Source: Isoperla grammatica (lineage: Eukaryota > Arthropoda > Insecta > Plecoptera > Perlodidae). Taken from it: a stretch of 64,000 nt of DNA. Position 1 is the stretch's first letter; each line of letters opens with the position of its first letter. Below, in pieces: positions 10,662-23,900 of this stretch. Made by a program: the position numbers and the translations under genes. The notes beneath the pieces were generated by a model that had not been told where the DNA came from, made no database searches, and saw only the letters and a list, made by a program, of their open reading frames with translations. Location of the stretch: assembly GCA_945910005.1 (NCBI GenBank), contig OX246740.1, positions 48,536,617-48,600,616 of the forward strand. The letters run 5' to 3'.

Positions 10662-13600
10662 CTAGAAGGGAGGATAGGCACGTCACAACATGTCCTAGAC
10701 TGTTTGCTTATTGCTGCTTATATTACACTTTTGTAAAACACGTATCTAAGGGGGGACTTGTTTTATGAGGTAACTTGCTTTAATGGCAGCATGTGAAGAG
10801 AAATAACAATCAATGGGCAACTGTTTGAAACAAGTATTGCTTACGATAATACTTTATAACTACATGTATTCATAATTACTATTAAAGTTCAATGAATGCA
10901 ATCCACGTAAGTAGACATATTTAAAATTTTGTGTTACTTATTTTTTACTCGATCAAGAGTAAACTGATAAACAAGAAACTTTTTTGGAGAATCAAGTATT
11001 GATGAATAGTAATGTTTATAATTATATTTGAATGAAATTTTGCTTTATTAAGAGCACGGTAAATACTACTTTTGGACTATTTTTGGTTATGGAGTTTTGC
11101 AATAAATATTATGACTGAGGGTCTAAACAAGTGTAAGTACCTTAGCGACGGGTGCGGCGTATCCAAGACCGGAATATCCCAGACCTCCATATCCAAGTCC
11201 GTGTCCTCCATAAGCGACAGCGGGGGCGGCGTAACCGTATCCATGTCCTCCAAGGTGGGCGGTTCCGTAGCTCACCTGCAAGACAAGCATTCACATTAGT
11301 ACACGGGATGGAAAATGATGATCGGAAAGCCATTTAAAGAATATTTGTGGCTGTTATCGGGGATACAGAAAACAAACTTGTGTGCTCTTATCAACTGTGA
11401 AGACGTATCAATAACATAAATACATTTACGAAGTGAGTTGAATTCTTCCAATCGCCCTTTTTTAAAATCATTAAAGTAACGTAGAAGTGTGTACAAAGCT
11501 ACATCAAACGGTAATTATATCTTTACTCTAATTCCTCTTCTTGCAACAACATTTAAGATGATTTTGAATTTTGTATACTTAAAAACATTTGATTCTTTTT
11601 TTAACGGGTAACAAAACAATTGTCAAGACTTTGAGGTCGTTATGTTTTAAGATGTTTTAGCATTTAGTTGATAACATCTTGCGTACAATTTTAAGTGAGA
11701 TTGTTTCGTATTTTGCATTTTTTAAGTTCACCTTACGAAGAATAAAGTTTCCTCAATTTAACCAAGAAGTTTAAACCGAATAGTTTTCAAAACGATGAAT
11801 TTATTATCTTATTCCAAGCTAAAAATTATTTTATGGTCAGCTTTGATACCAACTTTGCTTTACAGTTCTTTAAGAGAGATCAAATTTTCGAGTACGAACT
11901 GAAATACGTTTTGTGCCATATTTCATAGATCTTCTTCCTCAGCGTCGTATAAACTAGCTACATGAGTCAATGTGACGCCTTCTTACCCTAGAGACGGCGG
12001 CAACGGGGGCGGCGTGGACAGCGACGGCGGGGGCGGCATGAACAACGGGGGCGGCGATTCCGTGTCCGTAACCAAGACCTGCTCCGTATCCCAGACCTGT
12101 GCACAGAAACACACAGAGTTACGTCACCACACCTGTTGATTCTCATCTATTGAGTACAGTGTGAGACTACAATGTAATGTTGGATGATGTATTTGATCGA
12201 GGAAACAATGAGTTGACCTTGGATTGTAAATAATGGCAATTTCCCATGAGTAATCAACACTTGATTGCATGACACAATTGAGAGAATCTACGATTGTTGT
12301 TCTTCTGTAAGTAATTGTAGAAAATGCATTAGATTTAAAATATTGATGTTGCTGGAGATAACTATTTCCTAGCAATAAATAACTTTGTTAGTAATCAAGC
12401 AGAGACTTCTATGATTATTTTCAAGGAGAAAACCAAAGATATTGCTGATGCTTCATAAATTATGTAATTGAGGCTTCCAGCATATTACTTTTTTGTAGAA
12501 AAATGTTAAAACTATCTTTATTTTGAATTGTTGATTTTAGTATTGAGTGTATTCCTCTCTGTTAGGTTCAAAATGCTTCGAAAAGCATGACTAAGTATCA
12601 TCAGGTTAACTCATACAATAATTTAGATTTAGAAAAAATATGTTGCTGTAATATAATTAAACTCTGAAGTTGAACATATAGGTATTTGAATGTGAAGGTT
12701 ATATATGATTAACGGTGTTTTACAAGGCACAAAACCTTACCTCCAGCGTATCCCAAGCTGCTGCCATATCCCAGGCTGCTGCCATATCCCAGACCTCCAG
12801 CATATCCTAGACCGCTGCCGTATCCCAGACCTCCGGCGTACCCCAGACCACCGCCATAGCCGACACCGACAACTCCTCGCTTCTCAGTCTTCTTCTCAAC
12901 ATCAGCAGCGAAGGCTGACACGGCCAAAGCCAAAACGATGCAAGTCTGAAACAAACGGAGACAAACTCGTCAAAATATAGTCCACATTAATTATTTGCTT
13001 ATTTACCTGTTTAAAATGATCACAACAATAATGCTAATCCATTAATTTGTTTGAAGTTGATATTGGAGAGATAGACCATTGTCCATGTACTCTTTTGTTT
13101 TAGACTATACATATCCCATGATATCATGTAGAAGTTTTCAATTTTAATTGTAAGGGTTTTTTATTATAGCTGCGAACTTTTTGTTTTCAATACATTTTTA
13201 TTCAAATGAACTAATTATTCTTCAACCAGTAAACACTGCGCAACAAGTAAAGTTCACACGCTGTTTACAGGAAATTACGTTATTTGCATATCCATTTCGA
13301 ATACTAGACTTTCTTCGCTTCACTTGTAATACATAATTACTTTTTGTTTTACAAACAGTTATTATTTAAATTGAAGTAATGTACAGCCATGAGATATTTG
13401 ACCAATTGGTGTTGTAAATTCAATATACAACTATTAGCCCTTGAAGGTATAATAAATATAACAGCGATATCCTTACAGCCATGTCTAGTTAGCAAACTTA
13501 GAAATATATGGTAGTAACATTTTAACTGTACCGCTTTAGGTATTTTCATAAAAGTTTTGTGAATAATTCAAAATAATATTTTATTTACCACTTCAGTAAA

Positions 13601-13922
13601 TTAAGTTTATTATATGGGATTGGATGGATTTTAACATGAGAGCTTCTACGTACAAATGTAAGTCGTAAGACACTTATCCAATTTCTTTGTAAAATACGAT
13701 AAGCAAACTCGATCGTTATTTGCTGGAAGATTAAATAGTTTCTGCCAAATAAAGATTTTCCTGAGCTGTATATGAATTTTCGTTTTTATAAGCATAACAA
13801 TAAAATCTTGACTTCAAAAATGAATCGATAAACATATTTGAAACGCATTTATAAACATGTGTATGACTTATTACGACACAAATTGATTATACGCACGATT
13901 CAACACTTACTAGAGTATTCAT
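10419..13922 (-). CDS. Gly-Tyr/AAPV-rich cuticular protein, paralogue B (proximal first exon form)
   Basis: Tandem duplicate of gene A, same orientation. Exons: 13911-13922, 12741-12945, 11987-12096, 11141-11275, 10419-10661; phases join into 234 residues. The signal peptide, KKTEKR linker and GLGY repeats of exon 2 look identical at protein level to A. Exon 3 has a longer AAP segment (VHAAPAVAVHAAPVAAVSR). Exon 4 carries an extra GTAHLGGHGYG-like insert and exon 5 has fewer SSGLGY units, using SHGLGYSSGLGYAGHGY in its first half. Introns align with those of A but have diverged much more than the exons. Predicted to be an extracellular structural protein of cuticle, by composition rather than by a catalytic or binding motif. 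All splice sites are GT-AG and no premature stop is seen, so B appears functional. Confidence 0.82.
11141..11275 (-). CDS. gene B exon 4
   Basis: 45 codons, phase 0 both sides, donor AAG/GTACTT (weaker than the GTAAAT of gene A). The extra nine codons sit at the 5' end, before AAPAVAYGGHGLGY. Confidence 0.83.
11987..12096 (-). CDS. gene B exon 3
   Basis: 110 bp, two codons longer than in A, donor AGG/GTAAGA. Encodes GLGYGAGLGYGHGIAAPVV and AAP repeats. Confidence 0.83.
12741..12945 (-). CDS. gene B exon 2
   Basis: 205 bp with only a few differences from gene A exon 2, far closer than the flanking introns. Encodes the signal-peptide core and GLGY repeats. Confidence 0.87.
13911..13922 (-). 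CDS. gene B proximal 12-bp coding exon 1 (MNTL)
   Basis: ATG AAT ACT CTA then GTAAGT. The sequence at the place where gene A has ATAAAAAG reads GTAGTAGTCGAG on the minus strand, so the proximal TATA-like box appears lost in B. Confidence 0.65.
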
Positions 13923-14677
13923 GGTGAGTGAGTTCTAGCTCTAGAGTTATGAGAAACTAAAAAAACTCTTCCACGAAATACTCGACTACTACGCAAGGCT
14001 AAACCGGGACTTAAAATCATCAACGGTAAAATGTGTACCGTAGCTCATTCATCTCAGCTTGTCATTCATCAAACGCATCAATGACCAGTGTTGTTTGTAA
14101 ATGTTTCATGCAATACTACGCTGTCAGCATGGAAGGATTTATTACTATTTTGAGAAAGTAATAAATGCAAATTTTCCCATGTTCTTTTGGGCAAGAGAAA
14201 ATACTTCATAATATTGCTGTATATTGGTTTATTACTTGTTTTCTGTTTTTATTTAACACACTTTTTTAATATTAAATTATTATGTTTGTATATATATTGA
14301 AAATAATATAAGTTAACATTTTATTTTTAATTTAATTTTTTAAATAAGAAAACGTGCTTTTTGTATCCTTAACAGAAAATGGATTAAAATGTTGCCCGTT
14401 TTCAACAATGTTGATACCACATTTCAATTATTTATTCAATTGCTTCCAACCATAATACAACTGTGACAAAAGGGTAATAATAGTTCATAGTCAAGATATT
14501 GGTAAAATCTGCTCAGTCAATATAACTTTTGAAATAGTATCGAAATCAAAATAGGATCAAAATAGTACCGTTATGATTATAACAAAACACAAATATATAC
14601 CTCGATGGTATACTAAATCTCACTTTAAATCAAAGTTTAAAAAAACGTATTCTATTCTATCTCTCCACTAAACTCAC

Positions 14678-14689
14678 CAGAGTGTTCAT
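14678..14689 (-). CDS. gene B distal alternative coding exon 1 (MNTL)
   Basis: ATG AAC ACT CTG then GTGAGT, identical to the distal exon of gene A, in phase with exon 2. Confidence 0.7.
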
Positions 14690-14718
14690 GATGATTGTAG
14701 TGATTCGTCCTGTGTTGA

Positions 14719-14754
14719 ACTGATACTTGTCCAAGTTCCACCGGGGTATTTATA
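14719..14754 (-). promoter_or_regulatory. distal TATA + initiator promoter of gene B
   Basis: TATAAATACC (14754-14745) and TCAGT (14723-14719) with the same spacing as gene A. Homology extends upstream to about 14890, so the promoter was duplicated with the gene and conserved better than the introns. Confidence 0.78.
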
Positions 14755-14899
14755 CGCTATTCTCGTGCCCCACGTTTTCCCCTATTCTCTCCCATGGACC
14801 CTTCTCTTTGTTACCAACGTCCTGCCTACAGTAGGTACCGCCATACTCCCTCCCTGCCACTTCCTAGACCTCACCTCGACACCGCCGAGTGAAAGGATT

Positions 14900-15971
14900 G
14901 GTAAATCGCGACCAGAGCTTCGTTGATTTTTAAGATATCAATTAACTCAACACAAAGCAGAGGTCATTTTTTGTCTACACCCGGTGTTTTCATGAAATGA
15001 GGAGAATACCTAACTGAAACTTATTCTGAACTGTCGTATACTCTCATTGACAACCTAACGTGGCATGAATATCCACGCATCGTTGACTTCTGTGTTTCTT
15101 GTCGATGTTCCATCCAATTAATTCAGTATCATGTAACACAATGTTACACAATGAACGAAACTGTTTTCAATTATAGAGCGTGGTTTGTATTTATTTACAG
15201 AAGACGATCTCTAGACATGAATGAGTTGCTAATTATGTCGTCGGAAGAAGAGCAGACAAGTTGTTCATCTTCTTCGTGTTACAGGGTCAAGCGGTCAACC
15301 ACACTGGTCATTCACTCATTGGGAACGAAGCAAAAAGTAGCAATGAACTTGAAAGTGAAAACTTACATTTTTAATACACATTTTTTAACTATTTACAATA
15401 AGCACACATATTAAACCAAGATTACACGTATTTTTGTGCAATGCTCAATACTGAAAATTAGTTATTGTACCTCAATGAACCGTAATAAACACACATGCAC
15501 TCACAATTAATGTCATCACAAATCGTGCAGTATTTTGAATAACATTGCAAGGTGTATGGTTATGAGTTAAAACAATTATTTAAGATAATTAAAGCTTAGC
15601 TGCCATGTGACCGTTGAATTATGTCAGTGATGATTTGAGAAGTGGGTTCTCACCGATACTCATATCTTGAGCTGTATGAAACTAAAGAAAACCCGTTTCT
15701 TGACTCAAACCTGTTTCGGTATAATTGGAAAATAGATGTACGATTATGAACTGGAGCAAGCAAGGAGGGTATGGTCTTTTACGAATTTTTAAGGTTCTAC
15801 TTTTATCAGGGTTAATATTTAATTATATTTGAGTAGGGATTAGATTAGTCGGGGGTGTGTTAGTGAGATTAATTTTGTCTTCTATTTTGTATTAATTTAT
15901 TACTCAGTATAAAGTCGGTGACAATTTTTAGTTGTTTAATGTATTGTTTTACAGCTACATTAGCTCAACTG

Positions 15972-16021
<50 letters not shown>

Positions 16022-17450
16022 TTTTTTGTTATGTTAGATATTAACAACATATGTAGTAGTTAACATGTATATTTAGTCCTAAGCGTAATAATATTTTTTG
16101 TTTGTTTTAATTTAATCTAATCTTAGAGCAGAAATGCTGAACTATTGTACTCAAATTAATTAACATAGTAAATAAGGTAGGTTGTAAAAAGCGTAAGCTT
16201 AAACCTCAAAAATAAAGATCATACTCATACTCACGATGTGTATTTAATTGCATTTTTATAATGTAGTTATAACATATTGCTATGTTTTTTATTTCCGATA
16301 CATGTATTTATAGAAGCGTGTATTGTGTGTAGTTGTTTTTATTGTTTCACATGGTACGTAATAATGTACTTAAAACCTTTGTAAACCATAAAGTTATCCA
16401 TACTATGTTTAGTATTGTTTGATATCAATTACATGCGTAATTGCAAGACAGAAAGAAAAGGCACGCAGTTAATGCCAGCCTTACGAAATGACCTTAACAT
16501 TGTTGCGTCCACTTCTCCACGTCCTCCCGTGTTCAAGCATCTGGAACCAACAATCCATTGGGCAACAACAGTTTCTTACAGTGAGAAAACTACGATTCTG
16601 AATCGAATGTTGGTTTTCTTTAGGGAATTTCTCGCCAATGCTCTCCGTAGATATATTAATAATAATTAGAGGCTTTCCCACGCTGTAAATAATTCCCTAC
16701 GCAATGACGGTGCGACTTTGACTGAGCAACGCACCGTATTGTTTTCGTAACGCACTGAAACGCATTACTTACGCATAATTGCGTTAAAGAATATATTATT
16801 TGTCTGCGTGAATTGTGCCGTTAATTTCGGAGCTGTTATTTTGTAAGATACTATTGGCAGGTTTATCGTTCCTAATAGGAGTTAGTCATGAAAAGTTGGG
16901 TAATAATAAATGTGCGTTTTTGTAAACACGTAAATCACAAGAAATATTCCTATTACGATATCCCCCCCACAAATTATGTTACAAACTGGTACCAAGGTCG
17001 TTATTTTACATCAAGTAGTGGAGCTTCAAGAGATACACAAAGAGAAGCAAAGCCACACACTCAACAATTCTGACTAATTCAATTCATTTCAAACAATGTT
17101 TAATAGTTAAACGTGTTACCGAATTTACAGTTTTTTGAATTCGGATCGTCTGAAATTATAACGTTTTTGACGACGGGATATGTTTATAAATTGGTGTTAT
17201 TTTTTCGATTTTTACGTTAGACGGAGTTTTCTATAAATGTATATAATTGACGGGTAGTTTAAATTAAATTCATTTCATTTCGTAATTAAACTAGTAAATT
17301 CTTTGACATTAGGCATACGTTAATTTGTTATGCTTTTAAAGTATGGCATTTTAGAATGAAATCAACAGTTACTGAGTACTATGGGTAAGATGTTAATCAA
17401 GTTTCCATTACATTTGTATTGGCGCGGATAAATGTTGCATGTATTTTTAT
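14900..17450. other. intergenic, no recognisable gene
   Basis: Contains one copy of a dispersed repeat (about 15904-16228). The remaining sequence shows only short frames without domains. Confidence 0.5.
15904..16228 (+). repeat. dispersed AT-microsatellite repeat, copy 1
   Basis: Contains an AT array (about 15974-16018) followed by a conserved block ending AACCTCAAAAATAAAGATCAT and a short CATACT tail. A second copy is at 45866-46154. The AATAAA near the 3' end and a simple-sequence tail suggest a non-autonomous retroelement. Confidence 0.65.
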
Positions 17451-17451
17451 A

Positions 17452-17601
17452 AGTGCAAATATTAATAACATGCATTCACTTTGCACTAATGCATTCAATC
17501 AATAATAATCGCCTGTGACTCTCACAGTCACTTGGTTACATTCAATTATTATTAATTGAATGCATTAGTGCATAGTGAACGCATGTTACAAAATTTGCAC
17601 T
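17452..17601. mobile_element. foldback MITE-like element, 150 bp
   Basis: Near-perfect inverted repeat: left arm AGTGCAAATATTAATAACAT pairs with the right arm ending ATTTGCACT; arms of about 60 bp around a short centre. No coding capacity. Target duplication not clear. Confidence 0.7.
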
Positions 17602-17678
17602 ACTTTACAACTCACAGTCTGCAACAAAAAACAAAAACAAAGTGAAGATAAGAGAAAATTGAATCTGTCACAATCAAG

Positions 17679-18020
17679 TTGACTGCACGTTCAGTTCCTC
17701 ATTACAGAGGGTGCGGCCGAACGAATGCAGTGATACAACGGAAGTCAGAAGAGGTCTGGACCATAAACGATTTCCTTCTAATGAATGTAGTGTTCGGAAT
17801 GCGACAATGTTCTATGCAAGTTTTTGCGATCGAGTTTCCCATTCCGCATTGTAATCATAGTAAAAACGATCTCCAACAGATTATAGCTGAGGTTGATTCG
17901 ATTTCGCAGAAGTCAAAGCCATTCAAGAGAGTATTTGGATTAACAAATTTCATGGAATTAATAAACAAAGCAATGAAAGTAAGAACATGTTTTGGCCAAC
18001 GCATGATATTCACAGATTAG
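17679..18020 (+). other. unrecognised 113-codon open frame
   Basis: Longest non-repetitive open frame outside the named elements, but it starts at a non-ATG codon, has no recognised domain and no supporting splice or promoter signals. It abuts the foldback element at 17452-17601. Probably chance; recorded because the frame is not low complexity. Confidence 0.15.
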
Positions 18021-18712
18021 TGCCCACGGATTAAAAGAATGTATAGCTAATAATAGTTTTATGATCAATTAAAACCTGTTATGTGTATGATTGATCTTGA
18101 ACTAATGGTTTCTTTTTATAAATAATTAACCGTCTTCTAGAAGTAAGAAATCACAAAACATCCGTGTTGAAAATGATCTATGAAAACTAAAAAATATGGC
18201 CTTCAACATTTTACCGTTTGCGTTTACAAAACCACCATTGATGCAATATTTTTGAAGCTATTTGTATAATAATGAACAACATTCTTTTGGTAATTGTCAA
18301 CGGGAAGTAGCACGTGACAAATAACATTTGTGTTGGCACTGATGTTTATATAAATATGACAAAAGGATGGTTATCATTTTTTCCGAGTTAAGACATAACA
18401 CATAATTATTATACTCTAACTATGGATCATTTTCAGCAATGACATTAGGGTAGAATTAAGTCCAAGTAGAGTAGGCATCATACAAAATAAACTTCGCGAT
18501 GGAAACGAAGTGCTGGTTGATTGATTGCAAGGAAACGTTTAAATTGTACTTTTGCTTACTGAGTAATATGGCTGTATAAAAGCTAACGCAATAGATAAAT
18601 TTAAAAAAATACATACATGAACAGACAATTTGGCACAAAACAATTCTCATTAGTGAGTCTCTTCACTCTTGTTTTCTAAGTGGACTAAGATACTCGTGGA
18701 TTGAAATCACTG

Positions 18713-19077
18713 GCCAAGTTTTCGCGCACATCCATGCATTGATCTAACCGAGCCAAGTTTTCGCGTACATCCGTGCATCCTTCTCTCAGAGCCAAGTTTT
18801 CGCGTACATCCGTGCATCCTTCTCTCAGAGCCAAGTTTTCGCGCACATCCGTGCATTGATCTCTCCGAGCCAAGTTTTCGCGCACATCCGTGCATTGATC
18901 CCTCCGAGCCAAGTTTTCGCGTACATCCGTGCATCCTTCTCTCAGAGCCAAGTTTTCGCGCAAATCCGTGCATTGATCTCACCGAGCCAATGTTTCGCAC
19001 ACATCCGTGCATTGATCTCTCCGAGCCAATGTTTCGCGCACATCCATGCATTGATCTCTCTGTGCCAAGTTTTCATT
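18713..19077. repeat. 39-bp minisatellite, about 9 units
   Basis: GCCAAGTTTTCGCG recurs at 18713, 18752, 18791, 18830, 18869, 18908, 18947, then variant GCCAATGTTTCGC at 18986 and 19025, and a last partial at 19064. Period is exactly 39 bp (13 codons), so minus-strand frames stay open across it. Two unit types (ending CTTCTCTCAGA or TTGATCTCTCCGA) are intermixed. Confidence 0.92.
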
Positions 19078-19232
19078 GGTTTTAACAACAGCTCACTGAT
19101 GATAACAACTTTATAAGAGTACTAAAACATGATCATAATAAAAAAAGTCTGTATATATATTATATAGCTATTGATAAGATTCAAGGTTATTTTTAGAGAA
19201 CACAAGTAATGCGGATCAGTTAAAAATGAGTG

Positions 19233-19260
<28 letters not shown>
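19233..19260. repeat. poly-T run (28)
   Basis: Uninterrupted T run. Could mark the poly-A tail of a minus-strand retrocopy, but no target duplication was found. Confidence 0.85.
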
Positions 19261-19263
<3 letters not shown>

Positions 19264-19269
19264 TAGTAC

Positions 19270-20685
19270 ATCAGCATTTTTCTGTGTCGTTGAGACAGCT
19301 AGTTATAAATCTCGTTTGGTTATGTGAATACCAGGTGATTTATAAATCCTGTCGTAGTGATACATTATGCATTACTTTTCAAATCGTTGCTGCATATAGT
19401 GTTATTTAAAGACACCGATCGCGATTGGAATACTATTTACTACAACAAGAAATAACCTAACTACCGACTTGGAAGAGATAGAGAGCCGAGATATGGTGCT
19501 TTGACTCCCGTGGATATTTCGCTCGCTCATAAAGAAATGAAAACCAACAAACAAACCCACTAGCAAGTGAAAACATATGCACCAATCTTCACTAAGTGGT
19601 TTTGATTGTTTTTAGTTTGATTACCAGTCATTCAGGTGCGGATCACATTATCTAACAACGAAAGCTATTTTGTAACCAACTTAAAAACCAACCAACATAA
19701 AAATAATCACAAACATAAAACTGTGTATCGATCTAATCGAATCGATAACTCAACGATAATGACAGAAAACATTGGTGAATGAAAATTGGTGCTCTTAATT
19801 TCATTCGAGTAGAATCGAGAACTAGATCCTTCGACTTTATCTTGGACAGATAAACGTCGCCTACGGTAGTGTGGCGTAACCGATTGGACTCGCATACGAT
19901 ACGATACGAGATCATGTGCACGTTGACCGGGGATTACAAGTATATTACGGTATACTGTAATTATCGTAGATTGACGATTAACTGCCCAGAGTGTTATATT
20001 GTTTTCCCGTGTGCGAGAATATAATGTTACTTTCAGTTTTGCATTTTTATTGTATTATGTATCGGGAGTGGCTACAAATGTTACATTTTTTGTGTTTAAT
20101 AACAATAATTACACACTTAGTTATAATTCACAATGATAGAGTCATTATTTAAAACGTAAATTGCATTGTGAAATTAATTAAAACGACACGTAATTATGAG
20201 AGATGATTTAAAAAATATGTTTAGTAAAGATAAACAATATAATGGCGAATAAAAGCAAATATAAGCAAAATTAAAACAAAATACATCAAAATGAGTTAAA
20301 ATTTAAAAAAATTTACTCACAGGTGAATTTTTCTCAAACACGTTTACTCTTGTTAATATTCAGCTATGGAAGCGAGTGAAATTTACGCATACAAAACGCC
20401 ATCTCGAGTTTCTGAGAATATAATAATGTGCCTAATTATAAACTGTTTCATTTTGTTTATGCAACATTCTCGTCTGTCCTCATAAACATCCCAAATTAAG
20501 TAAACATTATTCAGAACGTGAACTTGGGGGCAAATGTTGCGTTAAAAGTTACGCGTAACGATCTTAGTTAGTTAGCCTAATCATCATAATAGCGTGCTAA
20601 GGTGGGTCCCCTACGGCGGTAGTTGTCAAAGAAGAAAGAGTCGTTTGCGGGAGACGAAATGTTAAGAATAGTTAATGCTTATATA
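19270..20685. other. intergenic, no recognisable gene
   Basis: No domain-bearing frame and no strong repeat seen. Confidence 0.45.
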
Positions 20686-20689
20686 CATT

Positions 20690-20968
20690 ACGCTTACAAC
20701 CAGAGCCCAAATTCACAAGAGGTCCTAAGTCTGTTTTTGATCTTATCTCTAAAACTCGTCTAATTTTGAGCCTCTTGTGAATCCAGGAAATGGTCTGAGA
20801 ACAGACTTTAAAAACTATTATTGCAATGCTCATTTTGTCTTCGTTCGTACCAGGAATTAGTAACTTCTTCATGACTGTGTCTGGTTTTACAGGCGGTCCA
20901 AATTAAAGGTGGTTTTATAGAGTTAAGACCAGACAAATACTTAGGACCTCTTGTGAATCCGGGCCCAG
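20690..20968. mobile_element. hAT-like MITE, copy 1
   Basis: Termini are inverted: left AGCCCAAATTCACAAGAGGTCC, right CCTCTTGTGAATCCGGGCCCAG. The interior is also palindromic (TCTTATCTCTAA near the left, AGAGTTAAGACC near the right). A related element is at 40790-41049. CAGGG-type ends resemble hAT MITEs; no 8-bp target duplication is visible. Confidence 0.65.
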
Positions 20969-20969
20969 G

Positions 20970-23900
20970 TGTCTATCTAAATAGGTGACGTGGGTGACCA
21001 ATAGAATGCCAATGTTTTTTCTAAGAATTATAATATACTTATCAAAGACAATTTAAAGTAGGACTCAGAATTCAAATTATTTAATTAAGGATACAGTATT
21101 TTTAGAATTAAATAAGATTTAAGTGCTGTTACCAAAATTTTGACTTGGTTCATTAACCAAGCAATAGCTTTTTTGATTAAAAATATAAAATTACAAACAC
21201 AAATTATATTTAGGATTTTTGTACCTATTAAAGTGTTGTACGTAACATATTATCTACTTTTTTTTAGTTTAAAGATACCTAATGTTCAAATATTATATTT
21301 ATGATTAAACACAAACAATAAATATACTCAATGTTGATGTAAAACTACCTTCCAGTGATGCAATTATAAATTGTTTCGTAAACAAGATAGTTGTCTAAAA
21401 AATAATGAATGAATAAATGAACTTAAACAAAATAACCAATACTTCATAACAAATTGGAATGTACTTGAAACGCACATCATAACTCAAATCTGCCATTCTA
21501 CTTAAAAGTATGTATTTAATATATCCCATGAAGTAAATCTATCAAAACATATTACGTTTATTCAACTTACATCAAGGTCGAACAAATTATTCCGTTGTTC
21601 CAATAATAATTTTAGTGTCCATAAACTTTAAGTGGATTTAAATGAGACGTGCGAAAGACACTGGTAACTTATTTCGTCAGAACCAGAATGGTTTAGCTGT
21701 TTCTGAAAGAAACAGCGAGTTTACAAAGTAGGTGACCGTATATACTCTTTCAAACCAAGTGGAAGGTTCGTTCATTGCAATGCAATGTTTTCGTTCTGAT
21801 TCATAACAACCCAGTCTTTCAGTCCACTATGCTGAAGGCTTTTATACTGGCCATTAATAAAATACTAATTTGTAATTTATCATCTGTCATAGATTACAAA
21901 TCGATATTCAGTTTATTATGTAATGTAAACTGTGACTTTGGAGCTGATAATAAAACTAGACAGCTTTAATTGTATATCGTTTCTCTGTTTGTCGATTTCT
22001 TTCACTGTATAATGTAGGTGGAAAAATAGATATACATTCACTTATTTGTGAATTTTACATCTAGACTGAAGTGTATTGTATATTGCTAGAATTATAAAAC
22101 TCAAATTTGCATACAATCAAAATTTAAGTTATTTGAATAGTTTATTTTGAACACAATTTTTTATTGAATAGACGAATGTCAGAACAAGAAGTTGATTTGG
22201 AAGTACTGATTCGTGGTAAACGTCCTACGATCGGGTATTCATATAGTTTAAGATGTATATTAGTTACCGTTCACTTAATACTTATATAATCACTTATTAA
22301 ATTCATTTGTTTCTTTATTTACAGCTGGTTTGATAAGCTATTTTTTCCTTAGCTTTAGAAGGACACCAGGCTGCATCTGTATTGTATTTTAAAGATCAAT
22401 TGACGGGAATGCGAGAAAGCCCTTTTGACTGACCAATAGTAATTTTAATATTAATTAATAACAATATATTTAATTACATTATATAGTTTTCAGGGATGCG
22501 AAATTTAACTTAATATTAAAATACTATTGGCCAAAACCCCAAAGTTGGTAAGTCCAAACGTCTAAACGGTGCAGTGTAACTATGCCCATCGTACGAAGTG
22601 CATCGTTTAACAACAATAATCATCCATGTAGAAATGTTTCTCCCACAACAGCCACCGCTCGCCAGAACGTTCAAATATAACCAACTCATGTTCCAACAAT
22701 ATCTAAGGTGAGATATCGTTAGATCGTGTAACTTACTCTCTACACATTCAACCTTGTGAAATCATGTTACACCCCATATCAACAAGATCAAACCCCTGTT
22801 GCTAACAGAACACGGTGCATATGGCAACGTATAGCTCATGTTAACTTGATAATAAGTCCAATTAGCTAAGGTCATTGCTAACACAGTGGGCCCACTTTCC
22901 GTTTCGTTAACAACTCGCCCATGCGCGGAATGTCAGGGGTTATTCGACCAACTTTACGTACAAAACTTTGGTTAATGTCTTTTAATCATTGCTTAATAAG
23001 AACCATAAATTAAACGCCCGAAATAATTTAGGTTACATATCAACTATCTCTTTAATTTGATTAAAAGATCGCGAAAACTTGTATTTTATAATCTTCAGGT
23101 ATATAAACGAAACGAAGCCAGTGAGGTATAGCAAAAAGTTTAGAACAGGTTATGAGTAGCGAAATGACCGTGTTTTATCGATATGTTTATGTGAAATGCG
23201 ACTAATTGTAAATTCGCGAATTTATTCGGACAGGTTCATTAACTATTGCATTGTTGTTTATTTACATATTAACAAATACAAGCTTATCCATAGCGCGTTT
23301 TGTTATCGATGCTCCATTATATAGAAATGTATTTAAATTTGTTTATAGACTTCCCGTTTATTTTTCCGCTTGCCAATATCTTTAACAATGAAGCCTAAAA
23401 ACACAGCAAACATTATAATTATGCTAAGCTAGCTCATATGATGAATTGAGCATTTATAACTGGAAGTGATGAAAAATTATTTAAGAAAAAGTTCTGTTTG
23501 CGTTTTAGTAATAAATACAGACTTAAAATAAAACTATAGTAGGCTTTCGCGGCCAGAGTCATTATAAACACTGGCTGTCAGGTATCGCCGCGTTCATTGA
23601 TAAAAATCTCCTGACGTTCCGGGCCGATTGGGCATTGAAGGAAGTTGAAGTAATACACGCAACCCAACAGCGGTGTATATTGTATTACTATTATCTAACA
23701 ATACACTTGTTGCTACATTATTGATGTCAAACGCCCAGGGAGAAAAACATTTCACGAAGTATCAAACAAGGAACAAAATGTATTTCATTCAATATTGTAA
23801 TTGGATGATTTAGTATTAACCTACTAAATTCAAGACATGGTGTTTGCCTCTCGATTAGGAAGATTATTTTCCAACCTTATTCCATAAGTTATGTGTCATA

